Below are positions 43,597-53,496 of a stretch of DNA of 64,000 nt, in pieces (the stretch's first letter is position 1; the number at the start of each line of letters is the position of its first letter). Source of the DNA: Helicobacter vulpis. Lineage in GTDB: Bacteria > Campylobacterota > Campylobacteria > Campylobacterales > Helicobacteraceae. The position numbers were made by a program, and so were the translations under genes. Location: assembly GCF_003660395.1 (NCBI RefSeq), contig NZ_QXQT01000003.1:48132-112131 (forward strand). Direction: 5' to 3'. The notes under the pieces are model-generated. The model saw nothing but the letters and a program-made list of their open reading frames with translations. It searched no databases and was not told the DNA's origin.

Positions 43597-44712
43597 CCCG
43601 CTTTGGATCTGTTCTAGGGAGCACGCATAGGACATGCGCACAAAACCCTCCATCTCAAAAGCAACCCCGGGCACCAGCGCAACCCCCTGACTCTCTAGTA
43701 GTTTTTGGCAAAATTCTAAGCTTGTACTTGGGATTTTGATCCACAAATAAAACGCCCCTTGGGGTTTCAAGCAACTCAGTCCCTTAATGGCGTTAACCCC
43801 CGCATAAGCCACATCGCGGCGTTGCTTAAAGGCTAGGCGCATGCGCTCCACATCGTCCTTAGCCACTCCACTAAGGGCTTTGAGCGCGGCGTATTGGGCA
43901 ATAGAATTAATATTAGAAGTGCTATGGCTTTGCAAAGCAACCATGTGTTTGAGCAGGGTTTTATCCTTCGTGCCCAAAAAGCCCACCCGCCAGCCGGTCA
44001 TGCTAAAGGCTTTAGAAAGCCCATTAATAGTAATGGTGCGCTCCAACATGCCCGGCAACGCCCCAAAGGCGTAGAAACTCCCCTCATAAACCAGTTTTTC
44101 ATAAATTTCATCGCTCAATACAAAGGCGTTAGAAGTGGCGATCACGGGGGCTAGGGCTTCTAGCTCTTCTTTAGAGTACACCATGCCCGTAGGGTTAGAG
44201 GGGCTGGTGAGCACTACGATCTTACTCTTGGGGGTTAGAGCTTCTTGAAGTTGGGTAGGGGTGATCTTAAAAGCGCTCTGTTTGGTGGTGGGCAAAAACA
44301 CGGGCTTTGCCCCGCTATAGCGCACTAGCTCGGGGTAAGTAACCCAGCATGGGGTGGGGATAATCACCTCATCGCCCGGATTGAGTAATGCCTGAAAGAC
44401 ATTAAAGAGGCATTGTTTTGCCCCATTGCAAAGCATCACCTCATCAGGGCGGTAATCTAGTTGGTTTTCATGTTGGAATTTCGCGCTCACGCTTTTAAGC
44501 AGCTCAGGGATACCCTTTATGGGTGTGTACTTGCTACGCCCCTCTTGAATGGCTTGGATAGCGGCTTGCTTAATACTCTGAGGGGTGTCAAAATCTGGCT
44601 CCCCGGCGCTAAAACTCAAAATGTCCTTGCCTTGGCTTTTGAGCTCTTGGGCTAGAGTGGTGATGGCAATGGTGCTCGATTCTTGAATTTGGGTGATTTG
44701 GGGGGAATACAT
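43567..44712 (-). CDS. aspC: Aspartate aminotransferase
   Basis: This 381-residue PLP aminotransferase of class I interconverts aspartate and oxaloacetate with glutamate. Motifs include the SAGEPDFDTP opening, LCNGAKQCLFN, SPSNPTG, the Lys in TINGLSKAFSMTGWRVGF and the substrate-binding Arg in VRMSYACS. It is transcribed toward the VirB11-like gene and divergently from lpxR, about 60 bp apart. Confidence 0.92.
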   Translation of the reverse strand: MYSPQITQIQESSTIAITTLAQELKSQGKDILSFSAGEPDFDTPQSIKQAAIQAIQEGRSKYTPIKGIPELLKSVSAKFQHENQLDYRPDEVMLCNGAKQCLFNVFQALLNPGDEVIIPTPCWVTYPELVRYSGAKPVFLPTTKQSAFKITPTQLQEALTPKSKIVVLTSPSNPTGMVYSKEELEALAPVIATSNAFVLSDEIYEKLVYEGSFYAFGALPGMLERTITINGLSKAFSMTGWRVGFLGTKDKTLLKHMVALQSHSTSNINSIAQYAALKALSGVAKDDVERMRLAFKQRRDVAYAGVNAIKGLSCLKPQGAFYLWIKIPSTSLEFCQKLLESQGVALVPGVAFEMEGFVRMSYACSLEQIQSGLERLARFCA

Positions 44713-44759
44713 GGCGATCCTTGTGTTAAGCTAGCTGGCATGTTAGCATGAAATTTTGC

Positions 44760-44765
44760 TATAAT
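44760..44765 (+). promoter_or_regulatory. -10 box just before lpxR, possibly leaderless
   Basis: TATAAT ends only seven bases before the lpxR ATG at 44773, so transcription would begin at or right before the start codon. If used, the message would be leaderless. No -35 at proper spacing. No ribosome site is visible before the ATG, which fits that idea. Confidence 0.45.
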
Positions 44766-44772
44766 AGGGTTC

Positions 44773-45756
44773 ATGCGTTGCTTGCCCCCCTTGCTTTTGC
44801 TATTGTCTAGTTTGAGTGCGGTTTCTCTTAGCCCCCATAAAAAGCAGTACATTGATTTGCTCAGTGAAAACGATGGCTATATTAATCCCTATATTGATCG
44901 CTACTACACAGCCGGGACACGCATCGGTTGGGCGAGCAAAGAGTACGATTTTAGCCATTCTAAGATGGCTTGGATGGACTATCTGAGCTTGCAGATCAAA
45001 AAACCCAAAGTAACCCGATTTACCCTTTATCTCACCCAAAGCATGTTCACCCCCACCCTGGCCCACCGCGCCCTCACCACCCCAGTAAGGGGCGATCACC
45101 TCTATGGAGGTTGGTTGCGCGCGCAATTAGGGATTTTACAAAGAAGTGAACACACTCTAGAGAGTTTGGCTATCTCGATGGGCACAGTGGGGCCGGGCGC
45201 TCTAGCGGGCAAAACCCAAGATTTGATCCACACTTGGGGGCATGACCCCAAATTTTTAGGCTGGGCGAGCCAAATTATCAATGAATTTATTTTTGAATTC
45301 CATTACGCATGGTGGCAAAAAGTCCCCTTGTACAACACCCGTTTCTTTGATGTAGATGTGTTGGCTGGGGTGGGCATGGACTTGGGCAATGCGATCACGG
45401 ATTTTAAACTAGGGTCTATGTTGCGCTTGGGCTATAATTTGAGCGTGGATTTTGGGCCCAATAAGATCAACACGGGCTTTAGCGGGGGGATGCCTGTCAG
45501 CGATGCGTTTTCGCTCTATGTTTTCTTTGGGGCCACGGGGAAATTCCAGCCCCTAGATGTCTTTGTGCAGGGCAATAGCCCGGCTACAAGGGGGATCACC
45601 ACATTGCCCTATTTTCTCTATAATGCTGAAATTGGGATCGCTATTGCCTACAAGGGTATTAGACTTTCCTTTAGCGCGATCGATATGAGCAAAACCTTTA
45701 GGGCGCAGCCACGCAACCACAATATTGGCAGTATTGAATTGGATATCGCGTTTTGA
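44773..45756 (+). CDS. lpxR: Lipid A 3'-O-deacylase LpxR
   Basis: LpxR is an outer membrane beta-barrel that removes the 3'-linked acyl chains from lipid A. The 327-residue protein has a signal peptide (LLLLLSSLSAVSLS) and the conserved first strand ENDGYINPYIDRYYTAGTRIG, with the catalytic Asn-Asp pair, and DUF2219-type strands to the end. This modification helps Helicobacter hide its lipid A. The next gene overlaps it by four bases, which suggests co-transcription with the membrane-anchored unknown and dgkA. Confidence 0.88.
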   Translation: MRCLPPLLLLLSSLSAVSLSPHKKQYIDLLSENDGYINPYIDRYYTAGTRIGWASKEYDFSHSKMAWMDYLSLQIKKPKVTRFTLYLTQSMFTPTLAHRALTTPVRGDHLYGGWLRAQLGILQRSEHTLESLAISMGTVGPGALAGKTQDLIHTWGHDPKFLGWASQIINEFIFEFHYAWWQKVPLYNTRFFDVDVLAGVGMDLGNAITDFKLGSMLRLGYNLSVDFGPNKINTGFSGGMPVSDAFSLYVFFGATGKFQPLDVFVQGNSPATRGITTLPYFLYNAEIGIAIAYKGIRLSFSAIDMSKTFRAQPRNHNIGSIELDIAF

Positions 45757-46598
45757 TGGGGAAGAGATTTTTGCGCGTCTTTTTGATTGTGGGGGCGTTG
45801 TTGGCCATGGCCTTATTGGGCGTGGGCTTGAAACTCAGCCATGACATCAAGAAGATCTTGCAAGAAAGTTTGAATCATTTAGCCCCCCATATCCACGCCG
45901 CCCCCTTTGAGTGCTCGGGATTTAAACATATTAAATGTGTGAGCGCGGGGGTTAAAGAGCCCAATCTAGGCCCTATTGTGGTGCGATTGAGTGAGGTCAA
46001 ATCGCATGGGTTAGAGTTTCAACTGGATTTAGCGCACATCAAAATACCAAAGAGGTGGGCTCCTAAAAGCGCGCATTGTACCATAACCCTACAGCTTGAG
46101 AACGCAACACTGCTCACCCAAAGCCATTGCAAGGCTCCCGGGGAGTTGGAGTACGCATTGGGGTTAGACGCCCGCCTCAAAGACCCTAAAAGACCCCTCA
46201 ACCTCAAAGCTCTCTTGCAAACTAATGATCTTAAATCCTTACAAGCCCATGTGGAGACCCTAGACATAGATCTGAAAAGCCAAAATTTTAAAGCCGTGCT
46301 CTTGCCCTTCTTACAAGAATCTGGCGATCTCAAAGACCCTAAGGACTATGACAAAGCACTAGCCCAATTGCAAAAATCGTTTCAGGGGGTGGTGATTGTG
46401 GGCTTGATGATCGCGGGTTTGCAAGAAGAAGTTACCCATGCGCAAGAATTGCTCAAAACCTTTAACGCTTTTGCCACCAATAAGAGCGATCATTTTGGCT
46501 TTACTGTGCGCAATAAGGATTCTGCCTTTAAGCCCCTAGAAGCCTTCAATAGTCCATGGGAATTTCTTCCTCATTTGAGCCTAAAAGTACACCCATGA
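45753..46598 (+). CDS. Membrane-anchored periplasmic protein, unknown
   Basis: I do not recognise a domain in this 281-residue protein. It has one N-terminal membrane anchor (FLIVGALLAMALLGVG) and a soluble remainder with strands (RLSEVKSHGLEFQLDLAHI, then CTITLQLENATLL), like an AsmA or YdbH-type membrane tether. Two cysteine pairs (FECSGFKHIKC and SAHCTITL with QSHCK) may form disulphides. It corresponds to the unknown gene before dgkA in H. pylori. It overlaps both lpxR and dgkA by four bases, so the three are coupled. Confidence 0.75.
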   Translation: MMGKRFLRVFLIVGALLAMALLGVGLKLSHDIKKILQESLNHLAPHIHAAPFECSGFKHIKCVSAGVKEPNLGPIVVRLSEVKSHGLEFQLDLAHIKIPKRWAPKSAHCTITLQLENATLLTQSHCKAPGELEYALGLDARLKDPKRPLNLKALLQTNDLKSLQAHVETLDIDLKSQNFKAVLLPFLQESGDLKDPKDYDKALAQLQKSFQGVVIVGLMIAGLQEEVTHAQELLKTFNAFATNKSDHFGFTVRNKDSAFKPLEAFNSPWEFLPHLSLKVHP

Positions 46599-46933
46599 AG
46601 CGTATCTTAAAAGCATGGCTTTATTCTAAGGACGGCTTGAGAGCGGCTTTTAAAGACGAGCCCGCTTTTAGACAGGTGTTGTACTTGGCATTGGGGGGCT
46701 TGGTGGGGGCGTTTTTGTGTGCGCATTCTTTTGTGCAATTTGTGCTCTTGGTTTTGCCCGGGGTGCTGTGCGTGGTGGTAGAATTACTCAATAGTGCGCT
46801 AGAAAACGCGGTGGATTTCACCAGCACACAAGAGCACCCCTTAGCCAAAAAGGCTAAGGACATGGGCAGTGCCGCCCAGTTAATCGCTTTGGTGTTTTTT
46901 GCGCTCGTATGGGGGGCTTATTTTGTATTTTAG
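46595..46933 (+). CDS. dgkA: Diacylglycerol kinase DgkA
   Basis: This 112-residue membrane kinase recycles diacylglycerol to phosphatidate. Three hydrophobic helices and the family signature [17 protein letters not shown], with [13 protein letters not shown], are present. The longer frame starts earlier, but ATG 46595 overlaps the previous stop as ATGA and gives the standard family length. Its end lies 8 bases before the TTG start of gyrA. Confidence 0.93.
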   Translation: MKRILKAWLYSKDGLRAAFKDEPAFRQVLYLALGGLVGAFLCAHSFVQFVLLVLPGVLCVVVELLNSALENAVDFTSTQEHPLAKKAKDMGSAAQLIALVFFALVWGAYFVF

Positions 46934-46941
46934 GAGGAGTT

Positions 46942-49362
46942 TTGCAACCCAAGATTGAAGACATTCGCATTGAAGAGTCCCTACAAGAGAGTTATTTAGA
47001 CTACTCCATGAGCGTGATTGTAGGGCGCGCCTTGCCCGATGCTAGGGATGGGCTAAAGCCGGTGCATCGGCGTATTCTATATGCCATGCACGAATTGGGC
47101 TTGGGCTCTAAAGTGCCCTATAAGAAGAGTGCGCGCATTGTGGGGGATGTGATTGGGAAATACCACCCCCATGGCGATAGCGCGGTGTATGAAGCCTTAG
47201 TGCGCATGGCACAGGATTTTTCTATGCGTCTGCCTCTAGTGGATGGGCAGGGCAATTTTGGCTCTGTTGATGGAGACAACGCCGCGGCAATGCGCTACAC
47301 TGAGGCGCGCATGGCAGCTCCCAGTGAAGAACTCTTGAGGGATTTGGATAAGGACACGATCGATTTTGTCTCCAATTACGATAGCACCCTCAAAGAACCC
47401 GATATTTTGCCCAGCCGTTTGCCCAATTTGCTCATCAATGGCTCTAGCGGGATTGCCGTGGGGATGGCGACCTCCATCCCCCCCCATCGCCCCGATGAAA
47501 TCATTGACGCGCTGATCTATGTGCTAGACAACCCTCAAGCGGAGTTGCTAGAGTTAATGGACATTGTGCAAGGACCAGACTTCCCCACAGGGGGGGTGGT
47601 CTATGGCAAGGCGGGGATTTTAGAGGCGTATAACACCGGGCGGGGGCGTATCAAAGTGCGCGCCAAAAGTCGGGTAGAAAAACACAACAACCGCGAGACT
47701 ATCATCATTGAGGAGATCCCCTATCAAGTTAATAAGGCAAAGCTAGTTGAGCAAATCAGCGCCCTAGCGAAGGATAAAGTGCTAGAGGGCATTGCCGAAG
47801 TGCGCGATGAATCCGATAGGGAGGGGGTGCGCGTGGTGATTGAACTCAAAAAAGATGCGTTTTCTGAGATTGTTTTAAACCATCTCTACAAGTCTAGCAA
47901 TATGGAGATCACTTTTAGCATTATCTTACTTGCCATCTACAATAAAGAACCGCGCATTTTCAATCTCTTAGAATTGCTCAAGCTCTTTTTAGTACATCGT
48001 AAAAGCGTGGTGATTCGGCGCACCATTCACGAATTAGAAAAAGCCAAAGCGCGCGCGCATATCTTAGAGGGGCTCAAGGTTGCCTTGCAACACAGCGAGG
48101 CGATGATCGCGCTCATTAAGGGGAGTGCGGACGCACAGGGGGCTAAGGACTTGCTCATGCAGTCTCATCATTTAAGCGAGGAGCAAAGCAAGGCGATTTT
48201 AGAGATGCGCTTGCAACGCCTCACCGGATTAGAGCAAGAGAAAATCCAGCAAGAACATGCCCAATTACAAGAAAAAATCGCGCTTTTAGAGGGGATTTTG
48301 CAGAGTGCAGACAGACTCAACGCCCTCATTAAAGAGGAGCTTTTAGAGGTTAAGGAGAAATTCAGCACCCCGCGTAAAACCCAGATTGAAGAGGACTACG
48401 AGGGGATTGGCATTGAGGATTTAATCCCCCATGAAGACATGGTTGTTACCATCAGCCATAAGGGTTATGTCAAGCGCGTCCCCTTAAAGGTCTATGAACA
48501 ACAAAGGCGCGGGGGCAAGGGCAAGATGTCTGGCAACACCCATGAGGACGACTTCATCGAATCCTTTTTCATCGCCAACACCCATGACATCATTTTGTTC
48601 ATCACCAACACCGGGCAACTCTATTGGCTCAAGGTCTATAAAATCCCAGAGATGGGGCGTAATGCGATCGGGCGTGCGCTGGTCAATTTGATAGACTTGC
48701 AACCCGGGGAGAGCATTAAAGCCACCATCCCCACTAAGGATTTTGATACAGATAAATCCCTAGTCTTTTTCACCCAAAAAGGCATGGTCAAGCGCACCGA
48801 ACTGAGCGCGTTTGGGCGCATTAGGGGGGGGGTGCGCGCCATTGTGCTTGAAGAAGACGACACACTGGTTACGGCTAAAATTATGGATTCAAGCGTGCAG
48901 GAGCTCTTTATGGCAAGCTCTAAGGGGATGTGTATCCGCTTTAGCGTGCAGAGTGTGCGCGAGATGGGGCGGGCGGCTAGGGGGGTCATTGGCATGCGCT
49001 TAAGAGAGGGCGATGCGGTGATCGGGGGAGGGGTGATTTTAAGCGATGAGCAAAAACTCTTGAGTGTGAGCTCTAAGGGCATAGGCAAGCAAACTTTAGC
49101 CGGGGCTTATCGCCCACAGGGGCGGGGGGGCTTGGGATTGATTGGAGTGAAGATCACCCCTAAAACCGGGCATTTAGTGGGGATTGTGAGCGTAGATGAG
49201 GGGCAGGATTTGATGTTGCTCACCAAAAGCGGGAAGATGATTCGCATGCCTATGGATACGATCCGCGAAACCGGGCGCAACGCTAGCGGGGTGAAGTTGG
49301 TGCAAGTACAAAGTGATGAGGTGGTCTATGCGAGCACCTGCCCTAAAGAAGAAGCGCAATAA
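46942..49362 (+). CDS. gyrA: DNA gyrase subunit A
   Basis: GyrA cuts and rejoins DNA in gyrase. The 806-residue protein has the catalytic Tyr119 in AMRYTEARM, the quinolone region [14 protein letters not shown] and the C-terminal beta-pinwheel with the GyrA box ([10 protein letters not shown]). The start is TTG 46942, four bases after AGGAGG; an ATG at 46909 lies inside dgkA. The key quinolone positions are Ser80 and Glu84, a pair also seen in susceptible species, so no resistance change is evident. A run of nine G at 48824-48832 lies in frame in the pinwheel region, and a run of seven G at 49113-49119 lies in the GyrA box. Confidence 0.95.
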   Translation: MQPKIEDIRIEESLQESYLDYSMSVIVGRALPDARDGLKPVHRRILYAMHELGLGSKVPYKKSARIVGDVIGKYHPHGDSAVYEALVRMAQDFSMRLPLVDGQGNFGSVDGDNAAAMRYTEARMAAPSEELLRDLDKDTIDFVSNYDSTLKEPDILPSRLPNLLINGSSGIAVGMATSIPPHRPDEIIDALIYVLDNPQAELLELMDIVQGPDFPTGGVVYGKAGILEAYNTGRGRIKVRAKSRVEKHNNRETIIIEEIPYQVNKAKLVEQISALAKDKVLEGIAEVRDESDREGVRVVIELKKDAFSEIVLNHLYKSSNMEITFSIILLAIYNKEPRIFNLLELLKLFLVHRKSVVIRRTIHELEKAKARAHILEGLKVALQHSEAMIALIKGSADAQGAKDLLMQSHHLSEEQSKAILEMRLQRLTGLEQEKIQQEHAQLQEKIALLEGILQSADRLNALIKEELLEVKEKFSTPRKTQIEEDYEGIGIEDLIPHEDMVVTISHKGYVKRVPLKVYEQQRRGGKGKMSGNTHEDDFIESFFIANTHDIILFITNTGQLYWLKVYKIPEMGRNAIGRALVNLIDLQPGESIKATIPTKDFDTDKSLVFFTQKGMVKRTELSAFGRIRGGVRAIVLEEDDTLVTAKIMDSSVQELFMASSKGMCIRFSVQSVREMGRAARGVIGMRLREGDAVIGGGVILSDEQKLLSVSSKGIGKQTLAGAYRPQGRGGLGLIGVKITPKTGHLVGIVSVDEGQDLMLLTKSGKMIRMPMDTIRETGRNASGVKLVQVQSDEVVYASTCPKEEAQ
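48824..48832 (+). repeat. G9 homopolymer inside gyrA
   Basis: Nine G encode part of RGGVRAIV, in the pinwheel domain, in frame at this length. Slippage by one would truncate the last 170 or so residues of an essential protein, so such cells should be lost from the population. Confidence 0.85.
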
Positions 49363-49759
49363 AGCTCTCTGCTTGTTATGCTTGGTGGGGTTTTTGCACG
49401 CGCAGGAGTTTGTGATCTCTTATGCCATGCAGGTGCATAATGGGGTTGCCAAGCGCCAATCCTTTGGGATCGCGCGCGCGCTAAGAAAACATGCCAGCAA
49501 GGCGCATTATACATGTGAAATCCCGGTCAATGAGCCCAAACTCCCCCCCAAACAAGAACCCTTTTTATTGGATATTTTGCTTAAAAGCTATCAAGAACAA
49601 GTGGTGGATTGTCTGTATCAAGGGGAGGTGCGTATTGAAAGCAGTGGGTTTAACACGGCGATGCAAAACCAAAACAACGCCACTTTACGCATGGTCGCCC
49701 CCGCTAGTGTGTCCTTAGAGGGGGGCTTGTTAGTGCTTGAAATTTACACAAGGAGATAG
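49328..49759 (+). CDS. Small secreted protein, unknown
   Basis: This 143-residue protein has a signal peptide ([13 protein letters not shown]) and no domain I recognise. The mature part contains two cysteines (YTCEIPV and VVDCLYQ) that may pair. It corresponds to the gene between gyrA and flgR in H. pylori. The ATG at 49328 overlaps the gyrA end by 35 bases; the frame opens five codons earlier. It ends one base before flgR, so the run dgkA-gyrA-this gene-flgR is likely one transcript. Confidence 0.7.
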   Translation: MRAPALKKKRNKALCLLCLVGFLHAQEFVISYAMQVHNGVAKRQSFGIARALRKHASKAHYTCEIPVNEPKLPPKQEPFLLDILLKSYQEQVVDCLYQGEVRIESSGFNTAMQNQNNATLRMVAPASVSLEGGLLVLEIYTRR

Positions 49760-49760
49760 C

Positions 49761-50900
49761 ATGAAAATTGCCATTGTAGAAGATGACATCAACATGCGCA
49801 AGAGTTTAGAACTCTTTTTTAGCGATCAAGAAGATTTAGAAGTGGTCGCCTTTAAAAGCCCTAAAGACGCGCTCAAAGCCCTAGATGCAAGTTTTGAACT
49901 CATCATCACAGACATCAACATGCCCCAGATGGATGGGCTGGAGTTTTTGCGCAAATTAGAGGGGCGTTATGAAGCCATTGTGATCACGGGTAACGCCACA
50001 CTCAATAAAGCCATCGAGTCGATTCGCTTAGGCGTGAAGGATTTTTTTCAAAAGCCCTTCAAGCCAGAATTGCTTTTAGAATCCATTTATCGCAGTAAAA
50101 AGGTGCTTGAGTTTCACAAAATCCACCCTGTGAATAAAGCTTGTAAAAAAGAATTTTTCATCGCCACATCGTGCGCCCTAGAGGCGGTGCAAAAACAAGC
50201 GCTCAAAGCCGCTGCCACCGATGCGAGTGTGTTTTTACAAGGTCCTAGTGGGGTGGGTAAGGAGGTCTTTGCCCATTTTATTCATGAACACTCCAAGCGC
50301 AAAGACGCGCCCTTTGTGGCGATCAACATGGCAGCCATCCCCGAGCATTTGTTAGAATCAGAACTCTTTGGCTATGAAAAGGGGGCTTTTACGGACGCGA
50401 CCAGTGCCAAGGCGGGGCTGTTTGAGAGCGCGCACAAGGGGAGCGTGTTTTTAGATGAAATTAGCGAAATGCCCTTGAAACTCCAAAGCAAGCTTTTAAG
50501 AGCGATCCAAGAAAAAGAGATCGTGCGGCTTGGTAGCCACAAGCCTATTAAAATTGATGTGCGCTTCATCGCCGCCACCAACACCAATATCCACGAGAAG
50601 ATCGCCGCCAAAGAGTTTAGAGAAGATCTCTTTTTTCGCCTGCACACCATCCCGCTGAAGATCCCCCCCCTAAGAGAACGCAAGGAGGAGATTTTACCCT
50701 TAGCAGAGTGGAAGTTACAAGAAGTGCTGTGCGCCTATGATTTAGGGGCAAAGAGTTTTAGCGATCAGGCTAAGGAGTGCATGCTAAATTACACATGGCA
50801 TGGCAATATCCGCGAACTGCTCTCTGTGGTGGAGAGGGCGGCTATCTTAAGCGAGGGGGCACAAATTAGCGAAAAAGACCTGTTTTTAGAAAGAAGTTAG
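49761..50900 (+). CDS. flgR: Sigma-54 response regulator FlgR
   Basis: FlgR activates RpoN-dependent middle flagellar genes when phosphorylated by FlgS. The 380-residue protein has a receiver domain with phospho-acceptor D51 (ITDINMPQMDG), a AAA+ domain with the sigma-54 loop as GAFTDA rather than GAFTGA, Walker A GPSGVGKEVFA and the R-finger region. It stops right after the AAA+ lid (NIRELLSVVERAA), with no C-terminal helix-turn-helix, as in H. pylori, so it works without DNA binding. ATG 49761 follows AGGAGA; the frame opens eight codons earlier. Confidence 0.94.
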   Translation: MKIAIVEDDINMRKSLELFFSDQEDLEVVAFKSPKDALKALDASFELIITDINMPQMDGLEFLRKLEGRYEAIVITGNATLNKAIESIRLGVKDFFQKPFKPELLLESIYRSKKVLEFHKIHPVNKACKKEFFIATSCALEAVQKQALKAAATDASVFLQGPSGVGKEVFAHFIHEHSKRKDAPFVAINMAAIPEHLLESELFGYEKGAFTDATSAKAGLFESAHKGSVFLDEISEMPLKLQSKLLRAIQEKEIVRLGSHKPIKIDVRFIAATNTNIHEKIAAKEFREDLFFRLHTIPLKIPPLRERKEEILPLAEWKLQEVLCAYDLGAKSFSDQAKECMLNYTWHGNIRELLSVVERAAILSEGAQISEKDLFLERS

Positions 50901-50947
50901 TTAGCTTTTTTGTGCTAAGAGTGTAGGCTTTAATTGAGGAGTGCTTA

Positions 50948-51796
50948 ATGGAGTATGTCAGCTTAAATAACCAAGTCAAAATGCCTATTCTAGGTCTTGG
51001 GGTGTTTCAAATCCCCGATGAGGCATGTAAGAGTGTTGTCTTAGAAGCCATAGACAAGGGATACCGCCTTTTTGACACGGCGCAAATGTATGGCAATGAG
51101 GCAGGACTAGGGCGCGCGGTCAATAAAGCAAGCGTCCCCCGTGAAGAATTGTTCATCACCACCAAAGTTTGGTTTAGCAACGCTGGGGAGCAAAGGGCGA
51201 AGCTTTCAGTTGAAAAATCCTTACAGAAAATGGGCTTAGATTACTTGGATTTGGTGTTGGTACATCAGCCCTTTAACGACTACTATGGGACTTACCGCGC
51301 CCTAGAAACTCTATACAAAGAGGGCAAAATCCGCGCCATTGGGGTGAGCAATTTTTACCCCGATCGCCTAGCCGATCTCATCGCCTTTAATGAGATCGCC
51401 CCCACAGTCAATCAAATTGAGCTTAATCCCTTTTTCCAAAGACAACACGATCAGGAGTTTATGCAAGCACACCAAGTCCAGCCCCAAGCGTGGTCGCCCT
51501 TTGCACAGGATAAGAACGGCATTTTCAAACACCCCATTTTGCAAGAGATCGCCCACAAATACCACAAAAGCGTCGCCCAAGTGATTTTGCGCTGGATCAC
51601 CCAAAGGGGCATATCGGTTTTATTTAAGTCGGCTAAGATGGAGCGGATCGCGCAAAACGCCCAAATCTTTGATTTTCATTTGGATCAAGAGGATTTGGCC
51701 AAAATCGCCACAATGGACACCGCCCAAAGCGTGTTTTTTGATCACAGAACACCTGAGGGGCTAGAATATTTGAGAAAAATCCCTTTTAATTCTTAA
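50948..51796 (+). CDS. Aldo/keto reductase
   Basis: This 282-residue NADPH-dependent aldo/keto reductase is a TIM barrel. The catalytic residues are seen as Asp (LFDTAQMYG), Tyr in that motif, Lys (FITTKVWF) and His (LVHQPFNDYY), and the cofactor strand near the end is ISVLFKSAKMERIAQNA. It follows flgR after 47 bases with a GGAG ribosome site. The substrate is not evident. Similar enzymes occur in H. pylori. Confidence 0.87.
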   Translation: MEYVSLNNQVKMPILGLGVFQIPDEACKSVVLEAIDKGYRLFDTAQMYGNEAGLGRAVNKASVPREELFITTKVWFSNAGEQRAKLSVEKSLQKMGLDYLDLVLVHQPFNDYYGTYRALETLYKEGKIRAIGVSNFYPDRLADLIAFNEIAPTVNQIELNPFFQRQHDQEFMQAHQVQPQAWSPFAQDKNGIFKHPILQEIAHKYHKSVAQVILRWITQRGISVLFKSAKMERIAQNAQIFDFHLDQEDLAKIATMDTAQSVFFDHRTPEGLEYLRKIPFNS

Positions 51797-51809
51797 GAAA
51801 GGCAGACTC

Positions 51810-52733
51810 ATGATTTACAATAATGCCTTAAACTTGATTGGCAACACCCCCATTTTAAAGACAAATCACCTTTTAGAGGAGGGGGCGGCAGATTTTTTTG
51901 TCAAATTAGAGAAATTTAACCCGGGGGGGAGTGTGAAGGATCGCGCGGCTTTGGGGATGATCGAGCAGGCAGAACAAGACGGGCGGCTGTGTGCAGGGAT
52001 GACCATTGTTGAGCCCACCAGTGGCAATACCGGGATCGCCCTAGCGCTCATGGGCTTGCTCAAGGGCTATAAAGTCATCATTGTCATGCCAGAGAGCATG
52101 AGTGTGGAGAGGCGCGAGCTCATCAAGGCTTATGGGGCAGAGTTGATTCTAACGGAGGCTTCTAAGGGCACCAAGGGAGCCATTGATAGGGCTTTAGAAA
52201 TTGGTAAACAAGCAGGCTATTTCATCCCCCAACAATTTGAAAACCCCGCCAATCCCCAAAAACACTATGACACCACCGCCCAAGAGATTTTAAAGGATTT
52301 GCCCGGCGTGGATGCTGTGGTGTTGGGCGTGGGCACGGGGGGCACGATTGCGGGCGTGGGGCGTAAGTTTAAAGAACAAAACCACCCGGCTAAAATCATC
52401 GCGGTAGAACCCGCCCAATCCCCCATTTTAAGTGGGGGGACGCATAGTCCCCATAAGATTCAAGGCATCGGGGTAGGCTTTGTGCCGGCCAATTATGATC
52501 AAAGCGTGGTGGATGCAGTGATCGCGGTAGATGAAAAAGAGGCAGCGCAGTGTGCCAAACTCTTTGGAGAAAAAGAGGGGATTTTGGTGGGGATCTCTTC
52601 AGGAGCGGCGATTTTTGCCGGGTTACAGGTGGCGCGCAAATTGGGTCAGGGCAAGTCTGTGCTTGCTATTGCCCCCGATGGGGGAGAAAAATACATCTCC
52701 ACCGGACTCTATGATGCTGGATCTGGATTATAG
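51810..52733 (+). CDS. cysK: Cysteine synthase CysK
   Basis: This PLP enzyme of 307 residues forms cysteine from O-acetylserine and sulphide. The Lys is in [12 protein letters not shown], followed by [11 protein letters not shown], the GTGGTIAG phosphate loop and GISSGAAIF. The end overlaps cysE, so the two enzymes are made together and can form the cysteine synthase complex. Helicobacter relatives of this enzyme can also act in reverse transsulphuration, so cystathionine-related activity is possible. Confidence 0.92.
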   Translation: MIYNNALNLIGNTPILKTNHLLEEGAADFFVKLEKFNPGGSVKDRAALGMIEQAEQDGRLCAGMTIVEPTSGNTGIALALMGLLKGYKVIIVMPESMSVERRELIKAYGAELILTEASKGTKGAIDRALEIGKQAGYFIPQQFENPANPQKHYDTTAQEILKDLPGVDAVVLGVGTGGTIAGVGRKFKEQNHPAKIIAVEPAQSPILSGGTHSPHKIQGIGVGFVPANYDQSVVDAVIAVDEKEAAQCAKLFGEKEGILVGISSGAAIFAGLQVARKLGQGKSVLAIAPDGGEKYISTGLYDAGSGL

Positions 52734-53226
52734 CCTAGAGCGCGCCCTACAACAGGATCCGGCCGCGCGCAATAAATGGGAGGTGTTATTGCTCTATCCG
52801 GGGATCCATGCCCTGCTTGCCCACCGCCTAGCCCATGCCTTGCACAAGCGCCGGCTTTACTTTATCGCCCGCGCGCTTTCACAGCTGATGCGCTTTATCA
52901 CCGGGATAGAAATCCACCCGGGGGCAAAAATTGGGCGCGGGCTTTTTATTGATCATGGCATGGGCGTGGTGATTGGAGAAACCACAGAAATTGGCGATGA
53001 TGTTACCATTTACCACGGGGTAACTCTAGGGGGCACGGGCAAGCTCAAGGGCAAACGCCACCCTACCTTAGGTGATCGTGTTGTCGTGGGAGCGGGGGCG
53101 AAGGTCTTGGGGGCTATCACGATCGGCGATGATGTCAAGATCGGGGCTAATGCGGTGGTGGTTTCAGATTTGCCCAGTGGGGCTACCGCGGTGGGCACAA
53201 AGGCCAAGACGATTATAAAGGAGTAA
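52711..53226 (+). CDS. cysE: Serine O-acetyltransferase CysE
   Basis: This 171-residue left-handed beta-helix acetyltransferase makes O-acetylserine for CysK. The hexapeptide repeats run from [21 protein letters not shown] to IGANAVVVS, with the catalytic His in DHGMG and YHGVTLGG. The start is ATG 52711 or the next ATG 52714, inside the cysK end. The frame opens far upstream inside cysK, but a short start fits the usual Helicobacter length of 171. The selD gene follows two bases after the stop. Confidence 0.9.
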   Translation: MMLDLDYSLERALQQDPAARNKWEVLLLYPGIHALLAHRLAHALHKRRLYFIARALSQLMRFITGIEIHPGAKIGRGLFIDHGMGVVIGETTEIGDDVTIYHGVTLGGTGKLKGKRHPTLGDRVVVGAGAKVLGAITIGDDVKIGANAVVVSDLPSGATAVGTKAKTIIKE

Positions 53227-53266
53227 GTTGGCAGAAGCATTAACCCAATTTGTGCGCTGTGCGGGT

Positions 53267-53303
53267 TGAGCGGCGAAGGTGGGTCTGGAGGACCTCAAAC
53301 AAA
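53267..53303 (+). promoter_or_regulatory. Selenocysteine UGA and bacterial SECIS hairpin
   Basis: UGA (53267-53269) is followed by a GC-rich stretch whose apex GGTC (53282-53285) pairs with GACC (53291-53294) around a five-base loop. This is the typical position and size of a bacterial SECIS element recognised by SelB. The lower stem is imperfect by eye. The surrounding residues RCAGUAAKVG match Sec-type SelD. Confidence 0.65.
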
Positions 53304-53496
53304 TCACAGCCAAGCTCGAACAGCCCTGCTTGCCCGGCGTGGTGTTGGATTTTCGGCATAAGGACGATTGCGGGGCGATAAAAGTGGGGGGGTCTTTGTT
53401 GGTGCAAAGTGTAGATGTGATCCCTCCGGTGGTGGATGACCCTTATATCTATGGGCAGATTGCTACGGCTAATGCCTTAAGCGATGTCTTTGCTAA

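Noticed and set aside
47100..47200. Quinolone-resistance change in gyrA
   Set aside because: Positions 80 and 84 read Ser and Glu, which occur in susceptible species; H. pylori has Asn and Asp there, so the difference is species-related.
49761..50900. flgR truncated by mutation
   Set aside because: H. pylori FlgR also ends after the AAA+ domain, so the missing DNA-binding domain is normal.
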